From assembly GCA_031382085.1 (NCBI GenBank), contig JANMYM010000086.1, forward strand, positions 29,740 to 93,739: a stretch of 64,000 bases of DNA, read 5' to 3'. The DNA comes from UBA964 sp031382085 (lineage in GTDB: Bacteria > Pseudomonadota > Gammaproteobacteria > Steroidobacterales > Steroidobacteraceae). The notes under the pieces are model-generated. The model ran no database searches and was not told where the DNA came from. It saw nothing but the letters and a program-made list of their open reading frames with translations. Positions 52,876 through 61,771 of this stretch are shown piece after piece. The translations under genes and the position numbers were made by a program. Every line of letters starts with the position of its first letter. The stretch's first letter is position 1.

Positions 52876-54558
52876 ATGCCTGCTAAGCGCTCCGTCCCTC
52901 TCGAGCACCCGCTGACGACCGATACGGTGACTGAATTGGCGCGCATGGCTGGGCACCACGTCACCGATCAAGATGTCGCCGCACGCATCGCAGCCGGCGC
53001 CGCCGCGGCCTGTGCTGCGGTCACGCGCTTTGCGGCGCGCGGGCTGAGTGGCGCTGAGCCCGACGACTTTCTGGCCGCGCAGGCGGAGCTCGCGCCGGCC
53101 GCACCTGCGCGCTCGGAGCCACTACCGCCCTCGCCCCCTCCCCTGCATAGACCGGGCGCGGTCACGGATCTCACCGCGCTGTCGCTGACAGAAGCTGCGA
53201 CGGCTGTGGCGTCGGGCCGTTGCACCAGCGTCGCGCTGACCGAGGCCTACCTCGCCCGTGCGCGCGTTGAACAGGATCGCCTCAACTGCTTTCTCACCCT
53301 CGATTCCGAACGGGCGATGGCGGCGGCGCAGCAGGCCGACGATGCGCTACGGCGTGGAATGACGCCGGGCCCGTTGCATGGCCTGCCACTGGCACACAAG
53401 GCGATGTTCGATATCGCCGGCGACGTGAGCCTGCGTGGTGCGCGCATTCATGTGCCGGCGGCGACCACCGATGCGACGGTGATTGCGCGCCTGCGCGGCG
53501 CTGGCGCATTTTCGTTAGGTCAGCTGAACATGGCGGAATTCGCCTTTGGCCCAACGGGCGACAACAAGCACTACCAGCGCACCCGCAATGCCGTGAATCC
53601 TGACTACATGGCCGGCGGCTCATCGAGCGGCTCGGGCGCCGCGACCGCCGCGCGGGCCTGCACCGCCAGCCTCGGCTCCGACACCGGCGGCTCGGTGCGC
53701 ATCCCGGCTGCCGCCAATGGCGTGGTGGGCCTCAAGGCGACCTACGGGCTGATCCCGCGCCGCGGCGTGATGAAGCTGTCGCCGTCGCTCGACTTCGTGG
53801 GCCCGATCACCCGCACGGTGCGCGACTGCGCCCGGATGTTAGGCGTGCTCGCCGGATATGATGCGCTCGATGCCGGTTCGTCGCCGCGGCCGGTCCCCGA
53901 CTATGAGCGCCTGTTAGCACGGGGCGCCCAGGGCCTGCGGGTTGCGCGGATCCGCAACTACTTCTTCGACCACGCCACGCAGGACGTCGTGGCGGCCTGC
54001 GAACGCAGCCTGACGGCGCTGGAAAAGGCCGGCGCGCGGGTGCTGGAAGTCGATGTCCCGGAACCCGAACCTCTGGCGGAACTGAGCCGCGCGGTGCTCT
54101 ACGCCGAGGCCACGGCCCTGCACGGCGAGTGGCTGCGCACTGCGACCGACCGGTACTCGCCGCAGGTGCGGGTGCGGGCACTCACAGGCCTCGCCATTCC
54201 GGCGTCGACCTATTACGAAGCGCTGTGCCTACGCGGCCTGCTGTTGCGCGAATTTGTCGGCCAGGCATTTCGCGATTGCGATGTGCTGCTGATGCCAACG
54301 GTGGTGATCCCGGTGCCGCGGTTTGCGGACGTCGACGTCGGCACAGGCCCGGCGCTGTGGGACACGCTGGCCCGGCTGGTGCAAAACACCGCGCCATTCA
54401 ATTACCTGGGCCTGCCCGCACTGTCAGTGCCCGCGGGCTGCACCGCCAACGGCCTGCCCGCCAGCGTGCAGCTGGTCGGCCGGCCGTTCGATGAGTCCAC
54501 GCTGCTGCGCGCCGCCGAGGTTATCTGCGATCGCTCCAGGACGGGAACGCAGTTCTGA
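52876..54558 (+). CDS. amidase-signature hydrolase with N-terminal helical extension
   Basis: The 560-residue protein has the amidase signature triad: Lys in LPLAHKAMFDIAG, Ser in GGSSSGSG and Ser in GSDTGGSVRIPAA. The fold hydrolyses amides, carbamoyl groups or nitriles. The first 45 residues (LARMAGHHVTDQDVAARIAAGAAAA) look like an AtzG/DUF4089-type small subunit fused to the enzyme, which is unusual. The following gene is an MHS-type transporter 8 nt downstream, so import and hydrolysis of one compound are probably coupled. Confidence 0.85.
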   Translation: MPAKRSVPLEHPLTTDTVTELARMAGHHVTDQDVAARIAAGAAAACAAVTRFAARGLSGAEPDDFLAAQAELAPAAPARSEPLPPSPPPLHRPGAVTDLTALSLTEAATAVASGRCTSVALTEAYLARARVEQDRLNCFLTLDSERAMAAAQQADDALRRGMTPGPLHGLPLAHKAMFDIAGDVSLRGARIHVPAATTDATVIARLRGAGAFSLGQLNMAEFAFGPTGDNKHYQRTRNAVNPDYMAGGSSSGSGAATAARACTASLGSDTGGSVRIPAAANGVVGLKATYGLIPRRGVMKLSPSLDFVGPITRTVRDCARMLGVLAGYDALDAGSSPRPVPDYERLLARGAQGLRVARIRNYFFDHATQDVVAACERSLTALEKAGARVLEVDVPEPEPLAELSRAVLYAEATALHGEWLRTATDRYSPQVRVRALTGLAIPASTYYEALCLRGLLLREFVGQAFRDCDVLLMPTVVIPVPRFADVDVGTGPALWDTLARLVQNTAPFNYLGLPALSVPAGCTANGLPASVQLVGRPFDESTLLRAAEVICDRSRTGTQF

Positions 54559-54566
54559 GCGTCGCC

Positions 54567-55871
54567 ATGGAGCAGAACCACAATATGCCGCGCGTCGTGT
54601 TCGCGGCGTCGTTAGGTACCGTGTTCGAGTACTACGATTTCATGCTGTACGGAAGCCTGGCGGCGTTCTTTTCCGGCTTGTTTTTTCCAGCGGAAAACCC
54701 GACCGCATCCCTGCTCGCGAGCCTCGCGACCTTTGGCGCGGGATTTGCGATGCGGCCGGTGGGTGCGCTGCTGTTCGGGCGGCTGGGGGACACGGTTGGC
54801 CGCAAGCGCAGTTTCCTGATCACGATTGTCATCATGGGCCTGGCGACCACGCTGGTCGGCGCGCTGCCGACCTACGCGCAGATCGGCTGGCTGGCGCCGG
54901 TTTTGTTAGTACTGCTGCGGCTGTTGCAGGGACTGGCCCTCGGCGGCGAATTCGGCGGCGCGACACTCTACATCGCCGAACACAGTCCGGCCGCGCGCCG
55001 CGGCTGGTTCACCGCCTGGATCCAGATCACGGGCACCCTGGGCCTGATCCTGTCGCTGCTGGTGATCCTCGCCTGCCGTGCGCTGTTAGGCGAGGAGGCG
55101 TTCCGGGCCTGGGGCTGGCGGCTGCCGTTCCTGTTCTCGGTACTGCTGCTGGGCGTGTCGATATACATCCGCCTGCGCCTGAAAGAATCGCCGCTGTTTG
55201 CGCAGTTGCAATCAAGTGGCGGCTTGTCACGCTCACCCATCACCGAAAGTGTGCTGGCTGCGGAGAACCGCCGGCCGATGCTGCTGGCGCTGGCGGCGGC
55301 GGCGGCCATGGCGCTCAACTGGTATGCGGCGCAGTTCTATTCCTACGTTTTCTTGCAGAGCACCGTCAAATTGCCATTCACGACTGCCGCCGGCATCGCG
55401 ATCGTCGCGCTGACGCTCGGTATCCCCATGTTCCTGGCCGCGGGCTACTGGTCGGACCGCAGCGGCCGCTTGAAGCCCATGCTGTTAGGCATGGCGATCG
55501 CGAGCGTGAGTTTCCTGCCTGGATTCAAGTTGCTGCTGACCCGCAGTGGCTCGCCGGTCATCCTCACCCTGGCCATCCTCGGCATGATTGTCGGCGCCGC
55601 GCTCACCTGCGGGCCGGGCGCGGCCTATCTCGCGGAATTGTTTCCGACCCGCATCCGCTACACCTCGCTGTCGTTCCCGTATCACATCACCAGCGCGTGG
55701 TTTGGCGGATTCATGCCGCTGACCGCCACCTGGCTGGTGGCGCGAACCGGCGACCCACTGGCCGGCGTCTGGTATCCGACTGTCATTTCATTCGCCTGCC
55801 TGCTGGTTTTGTTAGCAGGCGGCGCCTGGCAACGTGAGCAGCGCGGTGCGACCTGGCGTCAGACGCTCTGA
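54567..55871 (+). CDS. MFS transporter, metabolite:H+ symporter type
   Basis: A 434-residue inner-membrane protein with about 12 hydrophobic segments. The cytoplasmic loop 2-3 motif GRLGDTVGRKRSF is typical of the MHS group (for example ShiA, KgtP, ProP). It likely imports a carboxylate or similar organic solute. Its gene is downstream of the amidase by 8 nt and its 3' end overlaps cofC on the opposite strand by 13 nt. Confidence 0.88.
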   Translation: MEQNHNMPRVVFAASLGTVFEYYDFMLYGSLAAFFSGLFFPAENPTASLLASLATFGAGFAMRPVGALLFGRLGDTVGRKRSFLITIVIMGLATTLVGALPTYAQIGWLAPVLLVLLRLLQGLALGGEFGGATLYIAEHSPAARRGWFTAWIQITGTLGLILSLLVILACRALLGEEAFRAWGWRLPFLFSVLLLGVSIYIRLRLKESPLFAQLQSSGGLSRSPITESVLAAENRRPMLLALAAAAAMALNWYAAQFYSYVFLQSTVKLPFTTAAGIAIVALTLGIPMFLAAGYWSDRSGRLKPMLLGMAIASVSFLPGFKLLLTRSGSPVILTLAILGMIVGAALTCGPGAAYLAELFPTRIRYTSLSFPYHITSAWFGGFMPLTATWLVARTGDPLAGVWYPTVISFACLLVLLAGGAWQREQRGATWRQTL

Positions 55872-56497
55872 TCCGGCAGCGGCATCCTGAGCGCCGCCAT
55901 ATCCTCGCGACTGTCGACGTCGCGAATGGACGGGAGCTCGACGAGCGCATAGCCCTGTGCGCGAAGCAGCTGCAGATGACGGCTGCGACTGCCCTTGCCG
56001 TAGGCAAATCCGATCGGCGCCGCAGGCGTCAGCCACAGCAGATTGGTGCCGTCCTGGTGCTGGCAGCTGGCGAGCGCGGCACGCAGTGCGCCCGGCAAGG
56101 CCCGGCCGTGCGCAATCATCTGCTCTACGACCTCGGGAGTCAGGGTTGGAAGATCCGCGTGCACGATGAGCACTTCCGTGGCGCCGCGGGCCAGGGCCGT
56201 ACGGCAGGCGTGCGCCGCGGAATCATTCAGCGACTCGCTCGTTTCGAGATGCTCGACTTCCAGGCTGCGCGCAAAGTCTGGCGGCGGCGCGGCATCGCCG
56301 ACTAACAGCACGGACTGGACGCATCTCGCTCGCAGTAGCGCGTTCAACACCTGCCCCAGCATGCTCCTGGCGAGTTGCAGGCGTTGCGTCGGACTGAGCT
56401 GGTTCGCGAGCCGCGACTTCAGGTCCGGTCGCTCGCGATAGGGCACGATCGCAAAGCAGACCGGCGCGGCGCTTGCCGCGGCGGGGCGATTCGTCAT
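55859..56497 (-). CDS. cofC: 2-phospho-L-lactate guanylyltransferase-like (CofC/FbiD)
   Basis: The 212-residue protein follows the CofC pattern: FAIVPYRERPDLKSRLANQLSPTQR (substrate-loop start), VHADLPTLTPEVVEQ and GTNLLWLTPAAPIGFAYGKGS. CofC activates the phospholactate or phosphoenolpyruvate moiety in coenzyme F420 synthesis. F420 genes are uncommon in gammaproteobacteria, and no cofD, cofE or cofG/H gene is visible here. It could also be a related nucleotidyltransferase of different substrate. Confidence 0.75.
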   Translation of the reverse strand: MTNRPAAASAAPVCFAIVPYRERPDLKSRLANQLSPTQRLQLARSMLGQVLNALLRARCVQSVLLVGDAAPPPDFARSLEVEHLETSESLNDSAAHACRTALARGATEVLIVHADLPTLTPEVVEQMIAHGRALPGALRAALASCQHQDGTNLLWLTPAAPIGFAYGKGSRSRHLQLLRAQGYALVELPSIRDVDSREDMAALRMPLPDQSV

Positions 56498-56514
56498 AGC
56501 TCAGGGGTCATGGC

Positions 56515-57780
56515 TCAGGGCTTGAAATCAGGATCGTCACTGACTTTGCGTGCGGTGGTCGCCGCTGGCGGCTGGTACCAGCCCGGGTCGGCATAACTCG
56601 CAAGCCGGTCGCGCACCTTCACCGTGGTGAACATGCCACCCATTTCGATGTTCCCGAACAGGCCCTTACCGGCCATCATCGGCAAGGTGTTAGGCGGCGC
56701 CTCGTGATGGCCCATCTCGGTGTGCATCTGGTGTTCCGCCATGCCCGCCTGGCCCATGGAAAAATAACCGGGCAAATGCCGGCCGATCTGCTCGTCGAGA
56801 TCTTGCTGCGCGACGCCCAGCGGATTGGGAATGCCGTGGCCCATCGCGTTCATGGTGTGATGCGACTTGTGACAATGGAACGGCCAGTCGCCCGGCGCGC
56901 GCGCTGTAAATTCAATATCGACCGCGGCACCTACCGGTATCAGCGTGGTGGTATCCCGACGCTGTGCGCTCGGCGGAATGGGTCCGGCATCGGTCCCCGC
57001 TACCCGGAAATGGTGGCCGTGAAAATGCATTGGATGCTCATGCATGGAGAGATTTGCGACCCGAATGCGTACGCGCTGGCCGGTCCGGACCACCATGGGA
57101 TCGGTCGCCGGGAATACCTTGCTGTTCAGGGTCCACAAATCGAAATCGGTCATGATTGACGGATCAGGCCGCGAGGTCCCCGGATGCACCGCCCAGTTGT
57201 GCAGCACGTAGGCGAAGTCCCGTTCCACGGTTGCCGGGCCGCGCGGGTGAATGATGAACATGCCCATCATCCCCATCGACAGCTGCACGACTTCGTCGGC
57301 GTGCGGGTGATAGAAGCGCGTGCCGCTCTCATGCAGCGTGAATTCGTAGGCAAAGGTCTCGCCGGGGCCGATCGGCGGCTGGGTCAGGCCCGACACGCCA
57401 TCCATGCCATAGGGCAGCAGGATTCCGTGCCAGTGAATCGAGGTATGCTCCGGCAACTTGTTAGTAACGAAAATCCGCACGCGGTCGCCTGCCACCGCCT
57501 CGAGGGTCGGACCCGGTGTCGTGCCGTTGTAACCCCAGGCCTTCACGCGCGTGCCGGGCGCGAATTCGTGCTCTATTTCCCCGGCGATCAGATGAAATAC
57601 CTTCGCGCCGCCCTGCATCTTCCACGGCAGGCTGCGGCCGTTAGGTGTAATGACCTGCCCGGCACGAGCGCCGCTGGCAGCACTGGTCGCGGACGCAACA
57701 CCGGATGCCGCCCCAAGCGCGCTGGCGCCTAACAAAATTCTGCGCCGTGACAACAAGGCCTGTCGAATATCGCTGCTCAT
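56515..57780 (-). CDS. Tat-exported multicopper oxidase
   Basis: From the ATG at 57780 the product is 421 residues with a Tat signal (SRRRILLGAS). Copper sites are clear: HWHG, HPHADE, HEHPMHFHGHHF and HCHKSHH with downstream Met as axial candidate. A Met/His-rich stretch near residues 336-355 (MGQAGMAEHQMHTEMGHHE) could bind extra copper, as in CueO or PcoA. It probably oxidises Cu(I) in the periplasm. The start overlaps the TolC gene stop as ATGA. Confidence 0.92.
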   Translation of the reverse strand: MSSDIRQALLSRRRILLGASALGAASGVASATSAASGARAGQVITPNGRSLPWKMQGGAKVFHLIAGEIEHEFAPGTRVKAWGYNGTTPGPTLEAVAGDRVRIFVTNKLPEHTSIHWHGILLPYGMDGVSGLTQPPIGPGETFAYEFTLHESGTRFYHPHADEVVQLSMGMMGMFIIHPRGPATVERDFAYVLHNWAVHPGTSRPDPSIMTDFDLWTLNSKVFPATDPMVVRTGQRVRIRVANLSMHEHPMHFHGHHFRVAGTDAGPIPPSAQRRDTTTLIPVGAAVDIEFTARAPGDWPFHCHKSHHTMNAMGHGIPNPLGVAQQDLDEQIGRHLPGYFSMGQAGMAEHQMHTEMGHHEAPPNTLPMMAGKGLFGNIEMGGMFTTVKVRDRLASYADPGWYQPPAATTARKVSDDPDFKP

Positions 57781-59174
57781 TGGCCACCCGCCTCGCCCGC
57801 CGACGCGGGCTCGGCCCACTCGCGGATCGCCTGCAGAGGCAGCGCCGCTGCCCGCGACAAGGCAATCCGCGCCAGCCAGTAGTCACGTTCGGCCCGCAGC
57901 TGCTGCAGCTTTGCTTCCATGACCGCGCCGCGCGCCTGCATGGCGGCGAACGGTCCGATGATCATGTAGAAATACTCGCGTTGGCGCAGATCAGCCTGGA
58001 TCTCCGCAGCTGGCACGCTGGTATCCCGCGCTAACAGCAGCGCCGCACGCGCCACCGTAACCTGTTCGCGCGCCAGGCGGACGTCGCCGCGCACATCGAG
58101 AGCGGCAGCCTCTGCTTCCCGCATTGCCAGCCGTGCTGCCGCGTCGCTGCGCGCCAGTGCGACCTGCGCGGCGGAAAAAATCGGCAGCCGCAATTCAAAT
58201 TGCGGGCCGGAGAGTCGCGTACCATCGGCGTCGCGCTCACGGCCATAGCCAGCTGCCAATTCCGGAAGCACGCGCTGCTGCCTGGCGCTACTCAGCGAGG
58301 CGAGACGCGCTTCGACGCGCTGCCGTGCGGCCTGCATATCGAGTCGATTGCGCAGCGCAGTGGCGGCCAGGTCTGTCAGCTCGCCGTCGCTCGCGGGCAA
58401 CGGCGCGAATTCGCCGCGCAGATCCCAGGCGGGTTGCAGATCACTGACGCCCATCAGGCGCTCGAGCCGCACGCGGGCCTGCAACCGGGCTGTCGCGGCG
58501 ACTGCGGTTGCACGCTGATGTTCCGCATAGGCCAGCCGCTGCGCCTGCAATTCCGTGTCGGGTTCGTTGCCGGCTTTCACGAAACGTTCCATCAACTCGG
58601 CCTCGAGTCGCGCCAGATCGTTGCGTTGTGCAACGAGGCCGGCGATCTTCTCCGCGGTCAGCGCTTCGAGCCAGGCTGAGCGGACGCCGGCGATGCCGGC
58701 CAGAATTTCATTGGCCGCGGTCAGGCGAGCGCGGTTCAGCTCCCGCTCAGCGGCGCGGCGCCGCACCGGCAGTGCAAAAAGGCCTGAAATGCTCTGCAGC
58801 ACCGACCATTCCAGCTTGCTACCGGGCCCGCCACGCAGGCTCTGCCGGCTCCAGCTAACAACAGGGTCACTGAGCGTTGCCGCCTCGAGATAATCGGCGC
58901 GCGCAAGTCCCAGGCGCTCGAAACTCGCCTGCAGGTCCGGGCTTGCTAACAAGTAGATCTCGACCGCCGAATCAGCCGTCACGCCTGCCGTCAGGCGTTG
59001 GTCGACGACCCGGCGCAGGGACTCATCGGCTTTCATTCGCCATTGCGGCGCGACGCCGGAACTGGACTTGACTACCTGTCCGACATCGTGACCCAGTTTT
59101 TCGTAGGAACTGGACGCACAGCCCGCCGCCAAAATGCTCGCGATTAAACCGATGCCCATCGTCCTGCATGCCAT
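57777..59174 (-). CDS. TolC-family lipoprotein
   Basis: The 465-residue protein has a lipobox (LAAGC) and two long coiled-coil halves of the TolC fold (about 100-230 and 290-420), here with a very alanine- and arginine-rich helix surface. It is coupled to the copper oxidase (ATGA overlap), so it may handle copper efflux or be part of a CusC/PcoB-like set; no RND pump is nearby. Lipoprotein TolC members such as CusC have this build. Confidence 0.85.
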   Translation of the reverse strand: MACRTMGIGLIASILAAGCASSSYEKLGHDVGQVVKSSSGVAPQWRMKADESLRRVVDQRLTAGVTADSAVEIYLLASPDLQASFERLGLARADYLEAATLSDPVVSWSRQSLRGGPGSKLEWSVLQSISGLFALPVRRRAAERELNRARLTAANEILAGIAGVRSAWLEALTAEKIAGLVAQRNDLARLEAELMERFVKAGNEPDTELQAQRLAYAEHQRATAVAATARLQARVRLERLMGVSDLQPAWDLRGEFAPLPASDGELTDLAATALRNRLDMQAARQRVEARLASLSSARQQRVLPELAAGYGRERDADGTRLSGPQFELRLPIFSAAQVALARSDAAARLAMREAEAAALDVRGDVRLAREQVTVARAALLLARDTSVPAAEIQADLRQREYFYMIIGPFAAMQARGAVMEAKLQQLRAERDYWLARIALSRAAALPLQAIREWAEPASAGEAGGQ

Positions 59175-59280
59175 CCCTTGAATCCTCGGTAACCCGCCTG
59201 CGCCGCAATGGGCAAGCTTAACCGGCCCCTGCCTGCAGGTCGAATAGAGCAGACCCCCGGCTCAGGCTATAGTGCGGCCC

Positions 59281-60510
59281 ATGCACGGGAAATTTTTCTA
59301 CGGCTGGGTCATTGCCCTCGCCTCCGGAGCTGGTCTCGCCTGTGGCATCGCGACTTTTGTCGCCGCCACGTTTCCGATTTTTGTCGGCCCTATCAGCAAG
59401 GAATTCGGCTGGTCGCAGGGCGATGCTTTCAACGCACCGCTGGTCATCACGCTGGCGCTGGTGCTGTCGGCGGCCTGGACCGGCGGCCTGGTCGATCGGC
59501 TGGGACCGCGTAACGTGATTCTCTGGGCCTTCGTCGCCGAGGCCCTGATCGTGGCGTCTTTTTATTTCCAGGGTCCATCACCTTACTCGTTCTACGTGCG
59601 TTACTTTCTGCTGGGCACGCTGGCGTTAGGCACCACGCACATCGCGTTCGCGCGGCTTGTTTCACTGTGGTTCGATCGCCGCCGTGGCCTGGCCCTCGGC
59701 GTCGCGCTCACCGGTGTCGGTATCGGCGGCATCGCGCTGCCAATAATCAGCCAGCTGCTGATCCAGTCGATCGGCTGGCGCAATGCCTACCTGTGGCTCG
59801 CGGGCGGACTGCTGGTACTCACGCTGCCGTGCATGGCCCTGCTGGTCCGCGACAGTCCGCAGAGCATGGGACTGACGGTCGACGGTCGGCCGGCGTCAAA
59901 CCATGCAGCGTCGTCCGCCACCGGCGGTCAGACGCTGCACGCTGCGGTCCGTGGCGGCCTGTTCTGGTGGATGCTGCTGGCCGTGCTGCTGATCGGCATT
60001 GGTATCCAAAGCGTCATGCTGCACATGAAGCCGCTGCTGGAATCCCGCGGCATGAGCGCGATGGGCAGCACCTACGGGCAATCGGCGATCTTTGCCGGCC
60101 TGGTCGCCGGACGCCTGCTCGCAGGCTGGCTGATGGACCGTTTCTTCGCGCCGCGCGTCGCGTTAGGTTTCCTGGTGTCTGCGCTGGCCGGCATCGTGTT
60201 GCTCGAGCGCGGCGCCAGCGGCGCACTCGCCTATCTCGCAGCATTGCTGGTCGGCCTGTCGTCCGGCGGCGAGGTCGATGTCATTGCCTATTTGAGCGGC
60301 CGGTACTATGGCCTGCTGCAGTTCAGCCGCATCTACAGCATCTTTTACGCTCTGTATTCATTGGGTGGCGGCATCGGCCCGCGCATCACCGCCTCGCTGG
60401 TGGACCAGAGTGGCAACTACTCGAGCGCGCTGCTGCTTGATTTCGGCCTGCTGTTGGTCGCAGGACTGATGCTGTTGCGCTTTCCCGCATTCCCCCCGCC
60501 GGAGCGATAG
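59281..60510 (+). CDS. MFS transporter, OFA/monocarboxylate-like
   Basis: The ATG at 59281 gives 409 residues; a GTG at 59272 would add only three. About 12 hydrophobic segments with a start GWVIALASGAGLACG and SLWFDRRRGLALG loop, characteristic of the OFA/MCT-like group that moves monocarboxylates or oxalate/formate. It stands alone, divergent from the TolC gene. Confidence 0.8.
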   Translation: MHGKFFYGWVIALASGAGLACGIATFVAATFPIFVGPISKEFGWSQGDAFNAPLVITLALVLSAAWTGGLVDRLGPRNVILWAFVAEALIVASFYFQGPSPYSFYVRYFLLGTLALGTTHIAFARLVSLWFDRRRGLALGVALTGVGIGGIALPIISQLLIQSIGWRNAYLWLAGGLLVLTLPCMALLVRDSPQSMGLTVDGRPASNHAASSATGGQTLHAAVRGGLFWWMLLAVLLIGIGIQSVMLHMKPLLESRGMSAMGSTYGQSAIFAGLVAGRLLAGWLMDRFFAPRVALGFLVSALAGIVLLERGASGALAYLAALLVGLSSGGEVDVIAYLSGRYYGLLQFSRIYSIFYALYSLGGGIGPRITASLVDQSGNYSSALLLDFGLLLVAGLMLLRFPAFPPPER

Positions 60511-60530
60511 CTGCGGCGGCGGGTCCGCTG

Positions 60531-61766
60531 CTACAACTGCTGCTGCACTGCCTCGAGTTCGATCCCGGACGGGATGGGTTTCAGAAACAGGTATAACAAG
60601 CCCGCACAGATGAGCGGGATCGCAATCAAGAACGAAAATGTCTGGTTCCAGCCAATCTGCTCCTTGGCCCAGGCCATCAGTGGCGGCCCCAGTGCGATAC
60701 CGAAATTAACCGGCAGCGAAGTGCAGACCGCGAGCCCCGTGGCCCGCAATTGGGTCGGGAACAACTCGGCGACGAACGCGAATTTAACCGCGGCCGTGCC
60801 GTAGAAAAACATACTCATCAGCCCGAACGCGGCCAGCGTGCCGTAATAGCTGCTGGTACCCCAGACCAGCCACAGCAGCGACAGCGAACCTAACAAGGTC
60901 CAGACCACGACGGTGGTTCGGCGGGTCAGCCAAAACTCACCCACTACCGCCGCCAGCACGTAGCCCAGCACTCCAATCAAGTTGCCGAAGCCGACCAGCC
61001 AGGTCGCAGACCCGACCTGCAAATGGCGCGCCTCGTTGAAATACGTTGGAAACAGCAGCGCCGAGCTGCCGTAGGCAATCACAAACAGAAACTGCGCCAG
61101 CAGCAGCGTCAGCGTGCGCACGCGCAGCGCCGGGGCGAACAGCGCCGCAACCGATTCGCGCAGCGGCCGCTGCGCGTTGCCGGCGCGCACGCCCTCGAAG
61201 CGTGCGGACTCCGTGAGGAAGCGCCGCACCACCCACAGGTACGGCAGGGCTAACAAGGGCACCAGGAACAGCGAGCGCCAGCCCCAAGTGGCCAGCATCG
61301 GCGCCGCGATCGCGGCGGCCAGAAACCAGCCGACCGGATACGCGGCCTGCAGCATGCCGGCCCACAGGCCGCGGCGCCGCGCCGGCGCGACTTCGGTCAC
61401 CATCGCGCCTGTCGCCGGATAGAGCGCGCCGCCGGTAAACACCGAACCTGCGCGCAGGATCGCGATCTGCCAGAGCGCTCCGATCAGCGCATGGGCGGCC
61501 ACGAAGAGCGAGGAACCGGCGAGCGATACCTGCAGCATGGCCTTGCGGCCGAAGCGATCGGTCAGGTGCCCGAACCAGACCTGCAGCAGTCCGCCTGACA
61601 CGTAGGCAACGCTGATCGCAAGCGTCACCGCCAGCAGGCTCAGACCCAGCGATTGGCGCAGCGGCGGGAGCGCGTAGGACAACAACGCAAGCTCCGCCTG
61701 GCTCAGCGCGTAGGCGCCGAAACAGACGGCGAAAGTGACGCGTGCGTTAGCTTCTGCGCGGGCCAA
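60531..61766 (-). CDS. MFS transporter (sugar-acid/aromatic-type)
   Basis: A 411-residue, roughly 12-helix permease. The best start is a TTG at 61766, 5 nt after the CopCD stop, so the genes are probably one transcript. It has the loop 2-3 motif GHLTDRFGRKAMLQ and the FVAELFPTQLRATGLAVC repeat of the sialic acid/benzoate-type MFS. A copper-related role is possible only by position. Confidence 0.75.
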   Translation of the reverse strand: MARAEANARVTFAVCFGAYALSQAELALLSYALPPLRQSLGLSLLAVTLAISVAYVSGGLLQVWFGHLTDRFGRKAMLQVSLAGSSLFVAAHALIGALWQIAILRAGSVFTGGALYPATGAMVTEVAPARRRGLWAGMLQAAYPVGWFLAAAIAAPMLATWGWRSLFLVPLLALPYLWVVRRFLTESARFEGVRAGNAQRPLRESVAALFAPALRVRTLTLLLAQFLFVIAYGSSALLFPTYFNEARHLQVGSATWLVGFGNLIGVLGYVLAAVVGEFWLTRRTTVVVWTLLGSLSLLWLVWGTSSYYGTLAAFGLMSMFFYGTAAVKFAFVAELFPTQLRATGLAVCTSLPVNFGIALGPPLMAWAKEQIGWNQTFSFLIAIPLICAGLLYLFLKPIPSGIELEAVQQQL

Positions 61767-61771
61767 TTCGT

